64,000 nt of DNA, from positions 168,561-232,560 of the forward strand of contig FMBT01000364.1 of the NCBI GenBank assembly GCA_900095095.1, written 5' to 3'. Of the stretch, positions 43,894-56,204 are shown piece after piece. The notes beneath the pieces are model-generated. The model was not told where the DNA came from. It saw nothing but the letters and a program-made list of their open reading frames with translations, and did not search any database. The position numbers and the translations under genes are program-made. Origin of the DNA: Fragilariopsis cylindrus CCMP1102. Its lineage: Eukaryota; Bacillariophyta; Bacillariophyceae; Bacillariales; Bacillariaceae. How positions within the stretch are numbered: the stretch's first letter is position 1; every line of letters begins with the position of its first letter.

Positions 43894-46800
43894 ATGGAAA
43901 AAATCCAAGAAGAAAGAAAACCGCAGCGGCAGGCGAAAATGATATCATCATCGAACGTCGTCATAGAGGTACAAAAAGATGATGTTTGTTCGAACGCGAA
44001 GATTGATACCAAGAATGTTATTGGGAAACAAGAACGACAATGTGCCGTATCAGACAAAAAGGAACGGATGGAAGAACTTTCAAAGCTGTGTTTGGAGATC
44101 GAAAAAGCGAAGGAAGATATTCGAAAAGAGAAGAGAGAGAAAATGCAACACAAGAAGAAGAAGAAAAAGAAGATAAAAGAAACCAACAGTGACGCATTTG
44201 TTGAATGTGACAAACATGCAACCGATATAATTGAGTCAAGAGAAATCACACCAGTATTACAATCACCAACAAGAAAAAGTATAGAAGAAAAGGAAAAGCA
44301 TGCAAATGAAGACAAAAAGGAACGGATGGAAGAACTTTCAAAGCTGTCTTTGGAGATCGAAAAAGCGAAGGAAGATATTCGAAAGGAGAAGAGAGAGAAA
44401 ATGCAACACAAGAAGAAGAAGAAAAAGAAGATAAAAGAAACCAACATTGACGCATTTGTTGAATGTGACAAGCATGCAACCGATATAATTGAGTCAAGAG
44501 AAATCACACCAGTATTACAATCACCAACAAGAAATAGTATAGAAGAAAAGAAAAAGCATGCAAATCAAATTGACGATGACGCTATCTGTAGACGCAATAG
44601 TAAGAAGAAGAAGAAGAAGAAGAAGGATATCAAAATAGATGACTTTGATATTGGCGAAAATAAGAGGTGTTCGACAAAGAAGGGGCCAGAAAGCAATCCG
44701 GATCCTACTAATAGTACAGCTTCACTCGACCTGGCTGATTCACAGAAAAGCATTTCTTCGATTAATAAGGTTCCTATAAAGTCTAAAACGACGAAAAATA
44801 CACCATCAACGCAATCGGATAACACGTTGTCACTTTCTGATAGAAAAACCATCGGCATGCTTCCATTCTTGTGCAATATAATTCCCAACGAAGATAAACC
44901 GAAGAAGGAAAAAATACTGTATACGAATACTGTAACAACAAGAGATAATGATTACAACTCACCTCTTTCCAAGGTCGGCACATTACAAAGAAATAAACAG
45001 TCAGATAGTGATGGTCCTAATAGTGTGCAATCTAAGAGGAACTTATTTGAAAATTATTCTGACCTAAATAAGGTCGAAGGACCATTGCCACCGTTTTCAA
45101 CCCCCGCAACACCAAAAACTCTCAAACGAGGATTCGTTGCATTGAACATTGCCTCTCCGTCAAATTCAAAATCCAGTAGTTCGAAGAATCGTAAGCCTCC
45201 AAAACAACGAATCCTCGACAGTAGTCAGCATGATAAAGGTAGAACACAAGGGTATGTTGACTCCGCCATATCACTACTTGAGGACAAATCAAGAGGGAAT
45301 GAAGTTCGGACATTAGTCCATAAAATAGACAAAGCTGGGGGGTTTCCAATGACTCGTCGACTAAGCTTAAGAGATAATGAACTTGTTGGAAGAATGGTTA
45401 TGGCGATACGGAATGATCCAAGGATCAAATCAATTGAAGTTTCGCCCGAATCGTTTACAACAATTTCATCGACCTTGTTGGATCAGTTTATTGGTTCATT
45501 GAGAATTAATCTTCACTTAAAGTCACTGACTTTTAGTGGAGTAGAATTAGGAAACGACTTTCTTTATAGTCTGGCGTCAAGTATGGTGCGTATAAATTTG
45601 TAAAGATATTTCTTGGTAGGACTACTCGTTTCACTTGTTCGAAATCTTACCGAACAGAAAAATGACACTCATTTCATTCCTTTGTCCTTTGTATTTCTTA
45701 ACTATATAATAATAATAATATTAATATAATTATCATTGCCATACACAGGAATCAAATTTCGTCATTGAAGAGATTGACTTATCGGAGAATCTTTTCACCA
45801 ATGCTGGTTTGGCTGAATTCTGTCAAATTTTTGCCAGCTCGAATGATACATGCCATACGCTAAATTTAGAAAATCAGACGACTCCTATTTCGAATGCCAG
45901 CGAAGTCGACGTACTTGATGCATTTCGGCATAACAAGTCACTGAATGATGTGCGACTAGATTTCCAGTCCGAGAAAGCCACGCAGCAGCTTTATGATATT
46001 CTCGACCAAAATCGACAGAATCCTCCTCCCAAGATGGACAATGACGAGAAATTGATAAACGTATTGCTGTACGAAGCAGAGCGAGCACAAGAGCTATGGG
46101 ATGATAAGAATGAAGAGGATTCGATACTTGATGTATCGGAGACCGATTGGGGTCATCTTTATGAGCTATCAGTCCAGTTCGATAAACATAAATTGAAGAA
46201 ACATATCCAAGACGCATCGGAAGATTTTGTTCCGTCAACACAGAGAAGAAACGGAGATTCAATGACGAAAGAAGAGAAGAAAGAGTTTTTGTTTGGGGAT
46301 TTTCAAAAAAATCTTGGTGAATCGATAAGCTGTTTTAACTCAAACGGCTCATTTCTGACCGCTGAATTTATTTCCAAATACTTCGAAGAAGACGCCGAAG
46401 GGAAAGTTTTAACCTTTGACTTCCATGGCCAGTGGAAGCTCTTTAAGAGGTTCCTTGTTCATGATCCTGCTCGTGAATTGATCGTGACCAAGTTTATCGA
46501 AGCAATAGTCACCCATCCGAGGGCGGACAAAATTACTGGGATCAACATGGCGAACACAGGATGTGGGGACGACTTCCTCGTTGCCCTTGCCAATCGTTGC
46601 TTAGGTAACGAAGCTCTTTTACCAAGTTTATTTATGTTGAATTTCGAGACCAATTTTATCAACGTTGACGGTATAACTGCTCTTGCCGAGCTAATTAAAA
46701 GTCCAACAAGTTTAAAGTTTTTGCAAGTGATTCGATTAGAAAATCAAAAGTTTTTGTTAAAGAGTAAAGCTGAATTTGCTTTGGCAAGGGCAATGCGGGT

Positions 46801-47500
46801 TAATTTCAGTATTGTCGTTATGAGTTTACGAATCAGAAATCTTATGGAGCGACAACAAATTAATAAATACGTATTGCGTAATGTAGAGTTTATTCGACAA
46901 TCCAGACAGCGGCATTTTAAAGCAACTGGGCAGCAACGCGAACGCAACCAAGTTGAAAAATTCTTTGAGAGTATAGCAGAAAATGACGAAGCAGTTGACG
47001 AGGTTGACCTTGTTGGAAACAATAGATTCCTGACGTTAACTCGCGAAGAAAAGACGAAAGCCGCCGAGTCGTTCGCAACTAACACACATGTCAAGATTGT
47101 AAAGTTGAATTCATGCGGCATCGACGACGATTTTGCGATTAAACTTGCAGGCTCGTTAAAACGAAATAAAGCAATCAAAAGAATATTTTTGGACGGTAAT
47201 GCAATTTCCGGTGTTGGCATCACGGCTCTATTCAAAGCACTTGCCGAAAACTCTTCAATCGATGAAATGCGATTACACAAACAATCAAAGACAATGAACA
47301 CCTCGGAGGAGCATTTACTTGCTGGAATTCTACAACCAAACACGACGATAACGAAGCTAGGTCTCGATTTGAGAACTCATGCGAGTGTCCAACTGGACCG
47401 TAAATTGGGACTAAATCGTAATTTGTCACTTAAACTCCGAGCTGAGTCTAAAGGGACAGTCTTTGAAGCTAGTGAAGGTTTCTCTGCTTTAAAATTTTAG
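43894..47500 (+). CDS. Lys-rich protein with leucine-rich-repeat (tropomodulin/RNase-inhibitor-like) half
   Basis: Exons 43894-45585 and 45749-47500, joined by GTGCGT...CAG in phase 0, give 1,147 residues. The first 400 residues are disordered, with Lys runs (KKKKKKIKE) and an 86-residue tandem duplication. From about residue 480 the sequence becomes LRR-like: NLHLKSLTFSGVELGNDFLY, EEIDLSENLFTNAGLAEFC, DKITGINMANTGCGDDFLV, VKIVKLNSCGIDDDFAIKLA, KRIFLDGNAISGVGITALFK. The pattern LxxLxLxxNxIxxxGxxAL is that of the ribonuclease-inhibitor class, also used by tropomodulin, so protein binding or an actin-related role is possible. The basic N-terminus could serve nuclear or nucleolar targeting. No catalytic motif. 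The frame is intact across both exons. Confidence 0.82.
44053..44568. repeat. 258-bp in-frame tandem duplication
   Basis: Copies 44053-44310 and 44311-44568 differ at only a few positions, each coding 86 residues beginning DKKERMEELSKL. Period 258 is a multiple of three, so the frame is kept. Confidence 0.95.
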
Positions 47501-47755
47501 ATTGATTGTCACAAAGTATATTCTCCTAAAGCCCTTATTTTGCTAATTATACTGTGTTTGTTGTGTAGGCCTATGTATAGCATATAATACTAATGGTCCT
47601 GATAGACAGTGCAGATATTTCTAAAAAGATAATTGAACTACTTTAACATGAGCTATATCTACTACTAATTAAACATCTCTATATTATTTTCTTAAAGCAT
47701 ACAGTCGTGGTAATTTCATATTATTTCACCAGTTATTCCTCAATTACTTCCTCTT

Positions 47756-48153
47756 CTACAAAATCTCGTCGTCGTCTTCGTCATTTTTCTTGTCGTGATT
47801 AGGTTCTGGTTCTAGTGCTGTTCCTCCTCCACCAAATAAACTTCTTGCCATATCAAATTTAGAGTTTGTTTTCACCTGATTCCGACCAGTTACTTTCCAT
47901 TGTTTCTCTCGTGTGTTTTGTTCTTTCCTTACATCAGACTCAATCGTATCAGTGATATTAACATCCTTCAGATTATCCTTTGTGGTTCTTCTTGCTGCCT
48001 TTTCATTCTTTTCCCGGTCGTGTTGCGTACCTCTAACATTCGATTCAACAGTCTCTGTTATATTTACATCCTTAAGATTAGCTTTCCAAGTTCTTTTGTT
48101 TGCCTCCGATTCTTTTTCTTCTTTGTCTGTCCAAGCCCGAACATTAATTCCGC
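47756..48153 (-). CDS. 3' exon of an unrecognised charged protein with internal motif repeat
   Basis: Reading the minus strand from a TTTGCAG acceptor (exon base 48153), an open frame of about 132 codons ends at TAG 47758-47756. It is missed when only ATG-started frames are counted. The protein is highly charged and contains two copies of LKDVNITxTxESxVR (DVNITETVESNVR and DVNITDTIESDVR) about 34 residues apart. A tail with FDMARSLFGGGG and a terminal acidic run EDDDEIL follows. The upstream exon is not certain: an ATG at 48275 (MLSSGE) precedes a GTACAT donor, but its phase does not fit. Function unknown; the composition suggests a coiled or disordered adaptor. Confidence 0.6.
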
Positions 48154-48690
48154 CTGCAAAGAGAGAGAAGAGGAAAAATGTAAACGATCAGTTGAAGATC
48201 GCATTCATAAGATACGTACGGATGGATTGATCAATCAATAAGAATGTACCTCTCTCCTGAACTCAACATACCATTTCGGAGCGTGTGTTTGGTTACAAAT
48301 GCTTTTTTTAAGCAGGATAATGACGTTTTAATGGCACAAGTATTGGTGTGTCAGAGCTTCGCTTTCTATGTTTGACGGCGAGTGGATATCTATTTGCTGG
48401 TGAAAGCTAACTATTGTTAAGTATTATGATGTGATTGATGCGGTATTCGGAAAAATGATTGTGATATCGTGAACAAGTATTCGGAAAAATGAAGCATCAA
48501 TCAGTGATCAGTCACTTCCGGTAGATTCAGTCATCGTGGTCATCGATAAAAACTTTTCTTCAATTTGATGACCGTTTTGCTTTTTTCCTCTTTCATTAAT
48601 TATTCATTTTTGATAAGCCCCCTTTTCACAAGTTGCACGTAAGTTGTGCGCAATCACGATTGGAGATGTAATACAGTAGCTCCCTTACAG
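48154..48690. other. spacer with 5' part of the preceding minus-strand gene
   Basis: Holds the intron and probably the first exon and promoter of the gene ending at 47756. No independent feature was recognised before the transposon at 48693. Confidence 0.4.
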
Positions 48691-48692
48691 TA

Positions 48693-49045
48693 CAGTCTGC
48701 TCGCGTTAACAAATACATACCCTGTAAACCGGTCTGATGTATTTGTTAACGAGAGGTGTTTGTTACGTGATATTGGTACGAATAAAAAAACTAAATAATG
48801 CCCAAATATGCATGTATAACACTAAATAATGCCAAATATGCCAATATAAAACTAAATCATGCCCAAATTTTACTAGTATTTGTTAGTGTAGTATATAATA
48901 GCACTTTAGCATCAAATATATACACCTGACAAGTCATTTTTTTTGGAAAAATTGACTATGAAGTTTACAATTGACCTATTGGATGGATAACTATCATATT
49001 CATTAGTCTTGTAAGCCTACTAGCATGTCGCAATGTAGGCTCACA
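48693..49045. repeat. left inverted arm of foldback element
   Basis: Pairs with 49990-50355 in inverse orientation, with mismatches and small gaps. Confidence 0.8.
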
Positions 49046-49090
49046 CACAGCACACATTTTAGGGATTTAAATGTATGAGTACACCTAACA

Positions 49091-49690
49091 AAATATCTCA
49101 TTTGAAAGTGTTGCAGAGGACAACACCAGCTGGGTTGGGTACAATAGCATTCTAATAGTGTACTAGAACATTGTGCTTGCCTCCTACCACATTTTTGTTC
49201 CTGTGGTTGTTGAATAAATTACAATCTATTGTTGTGGTATGCACAAACAAAATGATTTTCAATCAAAATGAACAACATAATATCTTATTCGAAGTGGTTA
49301 CAGAAACAAATTACTATTGGTTGGGTGCAATAGGATTCTTGTAGTATACTAGAACACTGTAATTGCTCCTACCACTTTTTGGTTCCTGTGGTTGTTGAAT
49401 AATTACAATCTATTGTTGTGGTATGCACACAAACAAAATGATTTTCAATCAAAATGAACGACATAATATCTTATTTGAAAGTGTTACAGAGGATAAACCT
49501 TCTGAGTTGGGTGCAGTATCATTCTTGTAGTATACTAGAACACTGTAATTGCCTCCTACCACTTTTTGCTCCTGTGGTTGTTGAATAAATTACAATCCGC
49601 TGTTGTGGAAGGCGCACACAAACAACAAATAACATCACAATATCTTATTTGAAGGGTTGCAGTGGACAGAACCTTCTGGGCCGGGTGCAC
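49091..49690. repeat. tandem array, unit about 187 bp, 3.3 copies
   Basis: Units begin near 49093, 49280, 49466 and 49640 (landmark ATATCT(C/T)ATT). Each contains CCTGTGGTTGTTGAATAA and, in three of four, ACAATCTATTGTTGTGGTAT or its variant. The last copy is truncated. Confidence 0.9.
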
Positions 49691-49989
49691 TAGCATCCAT
49701 TATACCTATACCTACAAGGTCCTCATAATGCTTAGGTTTCTATGGAGGTTATGAAGTTGTAGGGCAGCATTAACCACAAAATGGGCCGTTTAGGCCTCAA
49801 AACAGGGTTTTCCACTTTTGTGCGCACCTAAGCTGGATCATCTACACAAAGTACCAAGAGTTAGTTCCCTTTGGAATATATAGTGCACCCCATCCATATA
49901 TTTTGGGATGATTCACCTTTTTGACTGTACTGTATGTCCACAAAACACTGCAAATGGGCCATTTTGGGGGGTTATTTGATGTGTGCCGT

Positions 49990-50355
49990 GGTGGTGAGCC
50001 TACATTGTGAGATACCGGTAGGCTTACAAGACCAAGGAATATAATATTTCTCCATCCAATAGGTCAATTGTAAACTCCATGATCTATTTCACAAAAAAAT
50101 GATTTTTTAGGTGTATATATTTGATGCTAAAGTTATTATTACATACTACACTAACAAATACTAGTAAAATTTTGGGCATGATTTAGTTCTTATATCAATA
50201 AGTCACTACGCGGGACCCACTACGCTATTTAGTCACGAACCACGACCCATCAATCACTACACGGGACCAACGGTCTGAATCACGTGTTAACCGATATGGT
50301 GTATTTGTAATGAGAGTGTATTTGCTATTTTGTATTTGTTAACGCGAGCAGACTG
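49990..50355. repeat. right inverted arm of foldback element
   Basis: Inverse partner of 48693-49045, ending in ...CGAGCAGACTG before TA. Confidence 0.8.
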
Positions 50356-50357
50356 TA

Positions 50358-51389
50358 TGTTACAAGAGTTCCTACAGATCGATTTCTTATAAGATATATT
50401 GAGAAATCGTACTGTAGAAGAAGTTTAGTCCTGAACGAGCAGAGTTAAGGTTGTCTCTCTATCTTCTTGAAAATGATTTTCCGCTGAGTTGTTGAAAATC
50501 AAACTAATTTCGAAAATTAGCTAGTATTCTACATACAAAAAATTGGAAGGTGAATTGTGTGCAAATCACTGTGTAACTATCTGTTAATGCGCAGAATATT
50601 ATAGATGTAGTGTGTGTGTATTTGTGGTGGTTCCTTACTGCTGACACTATGTACACTGCACCTCTCCTTAATAATATTTACTTTACAAATAACGGCTACT
50701 AGTTAGTAACGTTAGTTGTGCCTTCTTTTCCATCTCCAATATTTTGGGCATACCATAACAACATACACTGTGAGGCAAAAAAAACAACATTTGTATCCTA
50801 TCTTATTCTACACCTCACATGACACTTCAAAATTTGACTCTGTACTCATTTGCTCCCCCTCATGGAACACCCCAAATCTATAGAAATTGTGCCTCTGTCT
50901 CCTCTGTTATTAAGACAGCTTCAAATGCAATGGTTTTGTGTGAGAAAGCCCACTCTATCAAACTTTCTCTCTAATTTGTTGGTGGGGAACTGCCAAAAGA
51001 GATATCTTCACACAAATTATTTGGATTATTTGATTGGGTCAGTGTCGGCACCTATCACAGTAGGAAGGTTGGGCCATGGATTTACATAAATGGGAGAACA
51101 CTTTGAACTAGAATTGGGAGACAAGGTTATGGATAGAAAACATTGGACATGGGTATCATTCACTAGAAGATGCTGCTGCATATGCATAACATCAGATAAA
51201 TAATGTTGGAAAAAGTAAGCACTATTCTATATCCTTCATTCAACACGAGAATACTGATTAATCACTTCAATCATAAATATATCTAGCACAACAAAAATGC
51301 ATATATTATCAATATATCCAAAAATAAAGATAAGACAATCAAAATAACCAATCTATGGTCATCACAATCAATCAAAAATAATTTAACTA
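50358..51389. other. intergenic with possible transposon-derived frame
   Basis: About 1 kb. A plus-strand frame at 50850-51089 followed in phase by GEHFELELGDKVMDRKHWTW reads like a protein fragment but matches no family I recognise. The rest is AT-rich. Confidence 0.3.
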
Positions 51390-53896
51390 CTAGCTTAATT
51401 TGATGAGACACTTTTTACTCAACGCAGGAGAAAATTCCAATATGAATTCATCGAGAATTGGTCGTACAACTTCAACTCCACTGGACTGTAGCATGTCTAT
51501 CGTGACATTAATACCTGCCCCAATGTCTAGTAATAACGTAGCAGCAATATCAATATCCATATCGTTATCCTTCTCTACAACTGTGCTTTGCTGCATCCTA
51601 TCTATCGTTTTCGAGTTAGTGTCGGCACTGTTGCTATAGCCACCTTCGTCTTCTTTACCATTCTGATTCGCCTCTATTAAAGGACACACATGACGTTGTG
51701 TCATTCGCAGTTTAGTAATAGCTTCAGTCGCATCCACCCATTCGTAGTACTTGGGACATAGCATCTGAGTTGGTTTATACTCAGCTTTGTACCGCATTTT
51801 CTGACACGATTCAATGCTGTGTATGTAAAGCAAAAAAATGAACAAAACAGGATTGGTGAAAGATATGAGGAAAGTGTAATGCGACAACACAGATAAAAAT
51901 ACAGAGACACGAAATGAAAAATTAAAACTATAATATCACTGGTAGAAACTTACTAATATCCAAGATAGTAGTACGGAACCTTCAACGTGTCTCTGGCGAA
52001 TTCAATTTCCTTGAGAATGGCGTATTTACCCAAGGCTACTAAATCATAGGAGAAACTGGGATGGTAAAAAAGGTACACCGATGATAAGCCGGTAGGTATA
52101 TATCAATGACACCCACAGCAATTAGAAGATCACCTCCTAATCGATAATGTTGATGGTATAGTCCACAACGTTGTTGTGACGACGACGAAGAGGTGTGATT
52201 ATTTTCATTCTTACTGCTTCGACTGTTGTATACGGGAAGAGGAAATGGATTTTCTACCAAGAATTGATAGAAACTGTAATAGTTTGCTAGCACGGAACGT
52301 CGATAATCCTCTGGAATGGATTGGATGTATTTCGTTAATACGGGAGTGATTGTCTCGGTAAAGTAGCTTGGAGCATTCCCCCAATCCAATGTAGATGGGT
52401 CATCGATGTCCATCATCAGATGCTTTTCTTCGTCGTCGTCATCCTCTTCGATATTATTGCTACTATTGTCGATCTGGTCGTCTGTAAATGGATCCGGATC
52501 ATTGTGAATGACATGCTGATATAATGCGTATAGTCTATGTACATCCGGGTTAAATGCTGATTGATGGGCAGGCATAGTTTCAATCGTAATATTATGCTGG
52601 CTTGGTTCCAGTTGTAGTTGCTTCCCTGTCGTATTTTCGTACCATTTTTCTAGTTTCGAGTTAGTTTTGGTATATTTTTGGCACTCTCACTGGAAGAGTC
52701 ATTAATGATTTCGACATCTTTATCACTCGTATATCTGGAATCTTTCGCATCATTGTCAATCTACCACCTATTGTTATTATTTGTTGTTGGTTGTTGTTGT
52801 ACTTGGATTGTACATCTTATTTGGCCAGTTGGTGGGTGGGCCTCAATGGCAGCAATCGAGACCATAGAAGTTTTATTATTAACGGCTGTGTCGAATCGTT
52901 TCTTGTCTTTCTGAACAGAGGAAATAGTGCTGTTTGGAGCGGAAGGATTTCTTCCTTGATAGCTTCAACTATCTGTTCGACTAATTTTCCTCGGGAAATT
53001 TGATTGATGCCAGAGGAACTAAGCTGTCCACTAATTTGGCCACAAACATTCGAAACTGCTCGTATTGTTAATTTGTTTCGTTCTTTTTTCGATGGAGACA
53101 GCAGTCGATACTCTGTTTTCCATTCGTATTTACTAGGTTTTTGTAGTTCTTGTTCTTTGACTTCCCCTTTTTTATCTAAATTTGGTATTATTAGCAATGA
53201 CGATAAAGACTTTTGAAGAGCATTCTTCGTAACTTTCTCAAGTTTCTTCAGTAATTCGCTCGATAAAACTTGTTCCTCTAATGAAGAATGAGAAGAAGGT
53301 CTTTTTTTCATGCAACGATCAGGATCCGAACAATTTCCTCCTATTTTCGATGTTATCAATTTTATGTTGTTTTCTATATGATGTCTCTTCTGTTTCTTAG
53401 GTGTTGCTGTCGCTATCGCTGCCTCTTTTATAGACATTGGCGTCACCACTAACTGCTGCTGTCCTGACTGTGGTGATACTGGTAACGGTTTTAGGGTATT
53501 TTCCATCTTTTTAAGTACTTTTCGTTGTGATTTTGTAGGTCGAAAATCTTTCGTCAATAATCTCGTCGTCAAAGTAGGGCAACAACTAGAAAAGTTTTGA
53601 GGTTTGTATAGATGCACACCAGATCGACGCCATCCTCGATGTATCAAACCTTCGTATACGGTTGGTGATATGCTATCCGCTAAGACGCTATAAGATCTTG
53701 AGGACAACGATTGTTGCGATGGCAACGACGACGACGACGACGATGGCGGCGATGATGTTGGTAGTGAACTTCTTGCTCCGCGACAGTACCCGCATTTTTG
53801 ATTCGAATATCCATACGGCCTGATGACTGTCAACTTTTCAGCATTTGACGTCAACGATGTATCAATACTACTACTACCTTGGTCGTCGCCGTTCAT
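51390..53896 (-). CDS. ATE1: arginyl-tRNA--protein transferase, frame interrupted
   Basis: ATG 53896 starts MNGDDQGSSS. The N-terminal ATE domain is clear: YGYSNQKCGYCRG (essential Cys cluster), HRGWRRSGVHLYKP, SCCPTLTTRLLTKDFRPTKS. The C-terminal ATE domain follows after a long disordered insert: SAFNPDVHRLYALYQ, YRLGGDLLIAVGVID, PTGLSSVYLFYHPSFSYD, LKEIEFARDTLKVPYYYLG. After a phase-2 intron (51817-51953) come YIESCQKMRYKAEYKP and CPKYYEW. The enzyme adds Arg to acidic or oxidised N-termini for N-degron proteolysis. Breaks in the genomic frame: one base short near 52917, an in-frame TAG at 52763-52761, one base short near 52650 and one near 52097. Conservation runs across all of them. Identity is firm; whether the copy is functional depends on whether the breaks are real. 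Confidence 0.88.
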
Positions 53897-54612
53897 TGTA
53901 CTGTTACTGTTTTTCCTAGATTACTTCCTGCATGTCATCAAGCTTGTTTCTCGACATCGTGTCAATTGATGAGAACATAGTACATTAGAGAACAAAGCAT
54001 AAAAAACACAGAACACCCTATTATTGTACGGTGCTGTGACACTAAGAAGCTAAACAGCACATCATACGTACTATTATTATGTATACGTCTCTTCTAATTC
54101 GCGCGACGAGTTTTGAGCACGTGCGAGTCGAAGATGAATGCGTACAATAAAAACGAGTTGCGCTGAACGACCAGTAACGTTAGCAAAAAGAAAAGAAGAG
54201 TGATAATACTGTTGTTACGAGTTGTGAAAAGTTTAGAAGAGAAGGGATAGACATGTAGTCTGTCATCTAGAGAAGGTGGGTACAGGTTCGTTCGCAGAAT
54301 TGAATCCTAAGTTTCAATAAGCTTGTGCTTTAAAAAAGAGCATGTGCTTTTAAGATTGTATCTTTGATCATTCAATCTACATTTGCTAACTAAATTAGTA
54401 AATCAGAACTTGCACAATTGATCTTGTGATAGCGAATTGCTAAGTTCTATAACTACCTAACAGCTTTCAAGCTACTGTGCCATTAATGCGCAGGAATTTG
54501 GGGTCCTTTTAAGGGGGTCCTTTTAAGGGGGTGTTTCTCCCACAAAATGGGACTAAAAGAGTTCTATTGAGACACAGTATTTCTCCCTTGGACAAAATAT
54601 TTGATCAATCAA

Positions 54613-54821
54613 TCAATTTCCACTAAGCATTTTAGCAAGCATGGCACCATAGAACCTTGCAACATGATCTTCCATAATGACCTTGTCCCAAGTGTAGAAC
54701 TTGGGTGTTCTTCCATCTTCAATAATTCTTTTTCTCATGTAGTTGCGCATCCTTACCTTGCTGCTTGATATTCATATAAAGTTTCACTATCATCATCACC
54801 AAATAATGGAAGGTCTTCCAT
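54613..54821 (-). pseudogene. short coding relic, possibly transposase-derived
   Basis: On the minus strand, MEDLPLFGDDDSETLYEYQ starts at 54821; one frame change later it continues RNYMRKRIIEDGRTPKFYTW, DKVIMEDHVARFYGAMLAKM and ends TGA at 54613. The composition is protein-like and the piece is isolated among repeats, so a mobile-element origin is plausible. No family is recognised. Confidence 0.35.
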
Positions 54822-54825
54822 TATT
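54802..54825. repeat. perfect hairpin, 10-bp arms
   Basis: AATAATGGAA, loop GGTC, TTCCATTATT. It overlaps the start of the coding relic. Confidence 0.7.
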
Positions 54826-55785
54826 AAAGCATGGCCTGTTAGAAGATAGACATAATATGGTATAGGTAACTTGCCCCGCGCGCACTTATTTTTGTGAGAC
54901 TTGATCAAAAATTTTGATTGCTCGAATCACACTTTTTATTCGAAGTAGTATTTGTTCTAAAATTGTCACATAGCCCGCTAGCCTTAGTTAGATACCATCT
55001 CAAAATTTTTAACCATTTAGGATACTACTTGCTACTGTAGATTCATTTATCCAGTAGTAATAACGATAATAATGTCTTCTCTTGAATGCAGGGTGTAATA
55101 ATTCCTTTTTTTGCACCGATAATTGCTCAATCACAAAAAGTCTACAATAATAATAATGTACGTATGGCTACGGCGCCGCACATCATATTGAATACCGGAC
55201 ATATTCCAGGACTGATAAGTTTCACAAACAATCGATGTTGTTGAAACGGGTTCAGTATCAAATAGGATTTGATATAATATACAGACAATCTTACTCTTCG
55301 GTCTTGTAAGATTCTGTTATGACGGCAGGAAAAGATACTCTCGATTCCTATAGACTGGTTGCGGTGTTCTACCAGGATACTCTCCCTTTTAGAATGCTGA
55401 AAGTCCTTCCGAACAATGTTCACTCTGTAAATGTAGATATTTCTATTATCTTTCCAGACAACGATATGTTCAAACGCAAAAGTTGTTACTAACACACTTG
55501 TTTAATTAGTCTATGGTTATTACAATTTCTCAACAATAAAAGACAGCAATTGTTCATTTCTCGTGATCGAGGTAATTCTGCTCTTTTCTTCGTATTTTAG
55601 GATTGCGGTTTCCAGTAACCCTGTATACAACTTTCTGTTCCTAACTCACTTAGCCTTAATACATATATATCGTATTAGCGGTTCAAAAGGGGGACATTGA
55701 CATCTGCTCGACTTCCATATGTATAACACTCTTCATGATCGTGTTCTATATATTCGGACACTCTTCCTAATCGTGTTCCGGTTTG

Positions 55786-55795
55786 TATAAATATA
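55786..55795 (+). promoter_or_regulatory. TATA-like box
   Basis: TATAAATATA about 30-40 bases before a run of possible transcription starts and ahead of the LINE coding region. Position and sequence only. Confidence 0.3.
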
Positions 55796-56204
55796 CCTAA
55801 GCACTTCATTTATTTGCGCTCGGTTCCAATTGCTTCGACAACTGCTTCGACAAGGTCATTTCAACTCACAACGATACGATTTTGGCTTTTAGTTAACTTT
55901 CGGTTCTCTTTTATCTTAATAATGCATACACGTGCATTCTCTCTCACTAATCTCATCGCGCTCGTATTTCTACTCCGCGGGGCTTATGTACGACATATGA
56001 CTCTTACGCTTGAGTACTATGTATAATTTAACAAGGACTAGTTAGCTAGTACAGTGTCTCTCAGAATCTTGCAGTCTCGCCTTGTTATTATGAAGATGTC
56101 TACATCTTACTTTGTAGAATTGCCTATTTTTTCGTCTCAAAAAGTAAGAAACAGATGTCGTACAACTTACTTAGTATTTTTGCGGTTACTACTGTAATAA
56201 TTTT

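Larger units (their letters stand above)
48693..50355. mobile_element. foldback Tc1/mariner/pogo-like nonautonomous DNA transposon
   Basis: 1,663 bp flanked by TA on both sides. The ends are inverted copies beginning CAGTCTGCTCGCGTTAACAA, matching the CAGT start and TA target of the Tc1/mariner superfamily, closest in style to pogo/Tigger termini. Inverted arms of about 355 bp (48693-49045 and 49990-50355) are imperfect but clearly paired, sharing for example ATTTTACTAGTATTTGTTAG, TGACCTATTGGATGGA and GTAGGCTCAC. There is no transposase frame. The centre holds a tandem array (49091-49690). It would be mobilised in trans by a related transposase. Confidence 0.85.
53897..55680. other. gene-poor region with element fragments
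   Basis: Contains a short direct repeat GTCCTTTTAAGGGG (about 54507 and 54522), a perfect 10-bp-arm hairpin (54802-54825), the coding relic at 54613-54821, and a 117-codon minus-strand frame at 55142-55495 without recognised domain. Otherwise AT-rich and unassigned. Confidence 0.4.

Noticed and set aside
43863-44507. 214-codon minus-strand frame with Phe runs looking like membrane segments
   Set aside because: Complement of AAG-coded Lys runs in the 258-bp duplication of the intact plus-strand gene.
52761-52803. A 42-base GT...AG segment that could be spliced out to remove the ATE1 TAG
   Set aside because: It is too short for the introns seen elsewhere here (about 90 bases or more), and it is low-complexity coding sequence on both sides.
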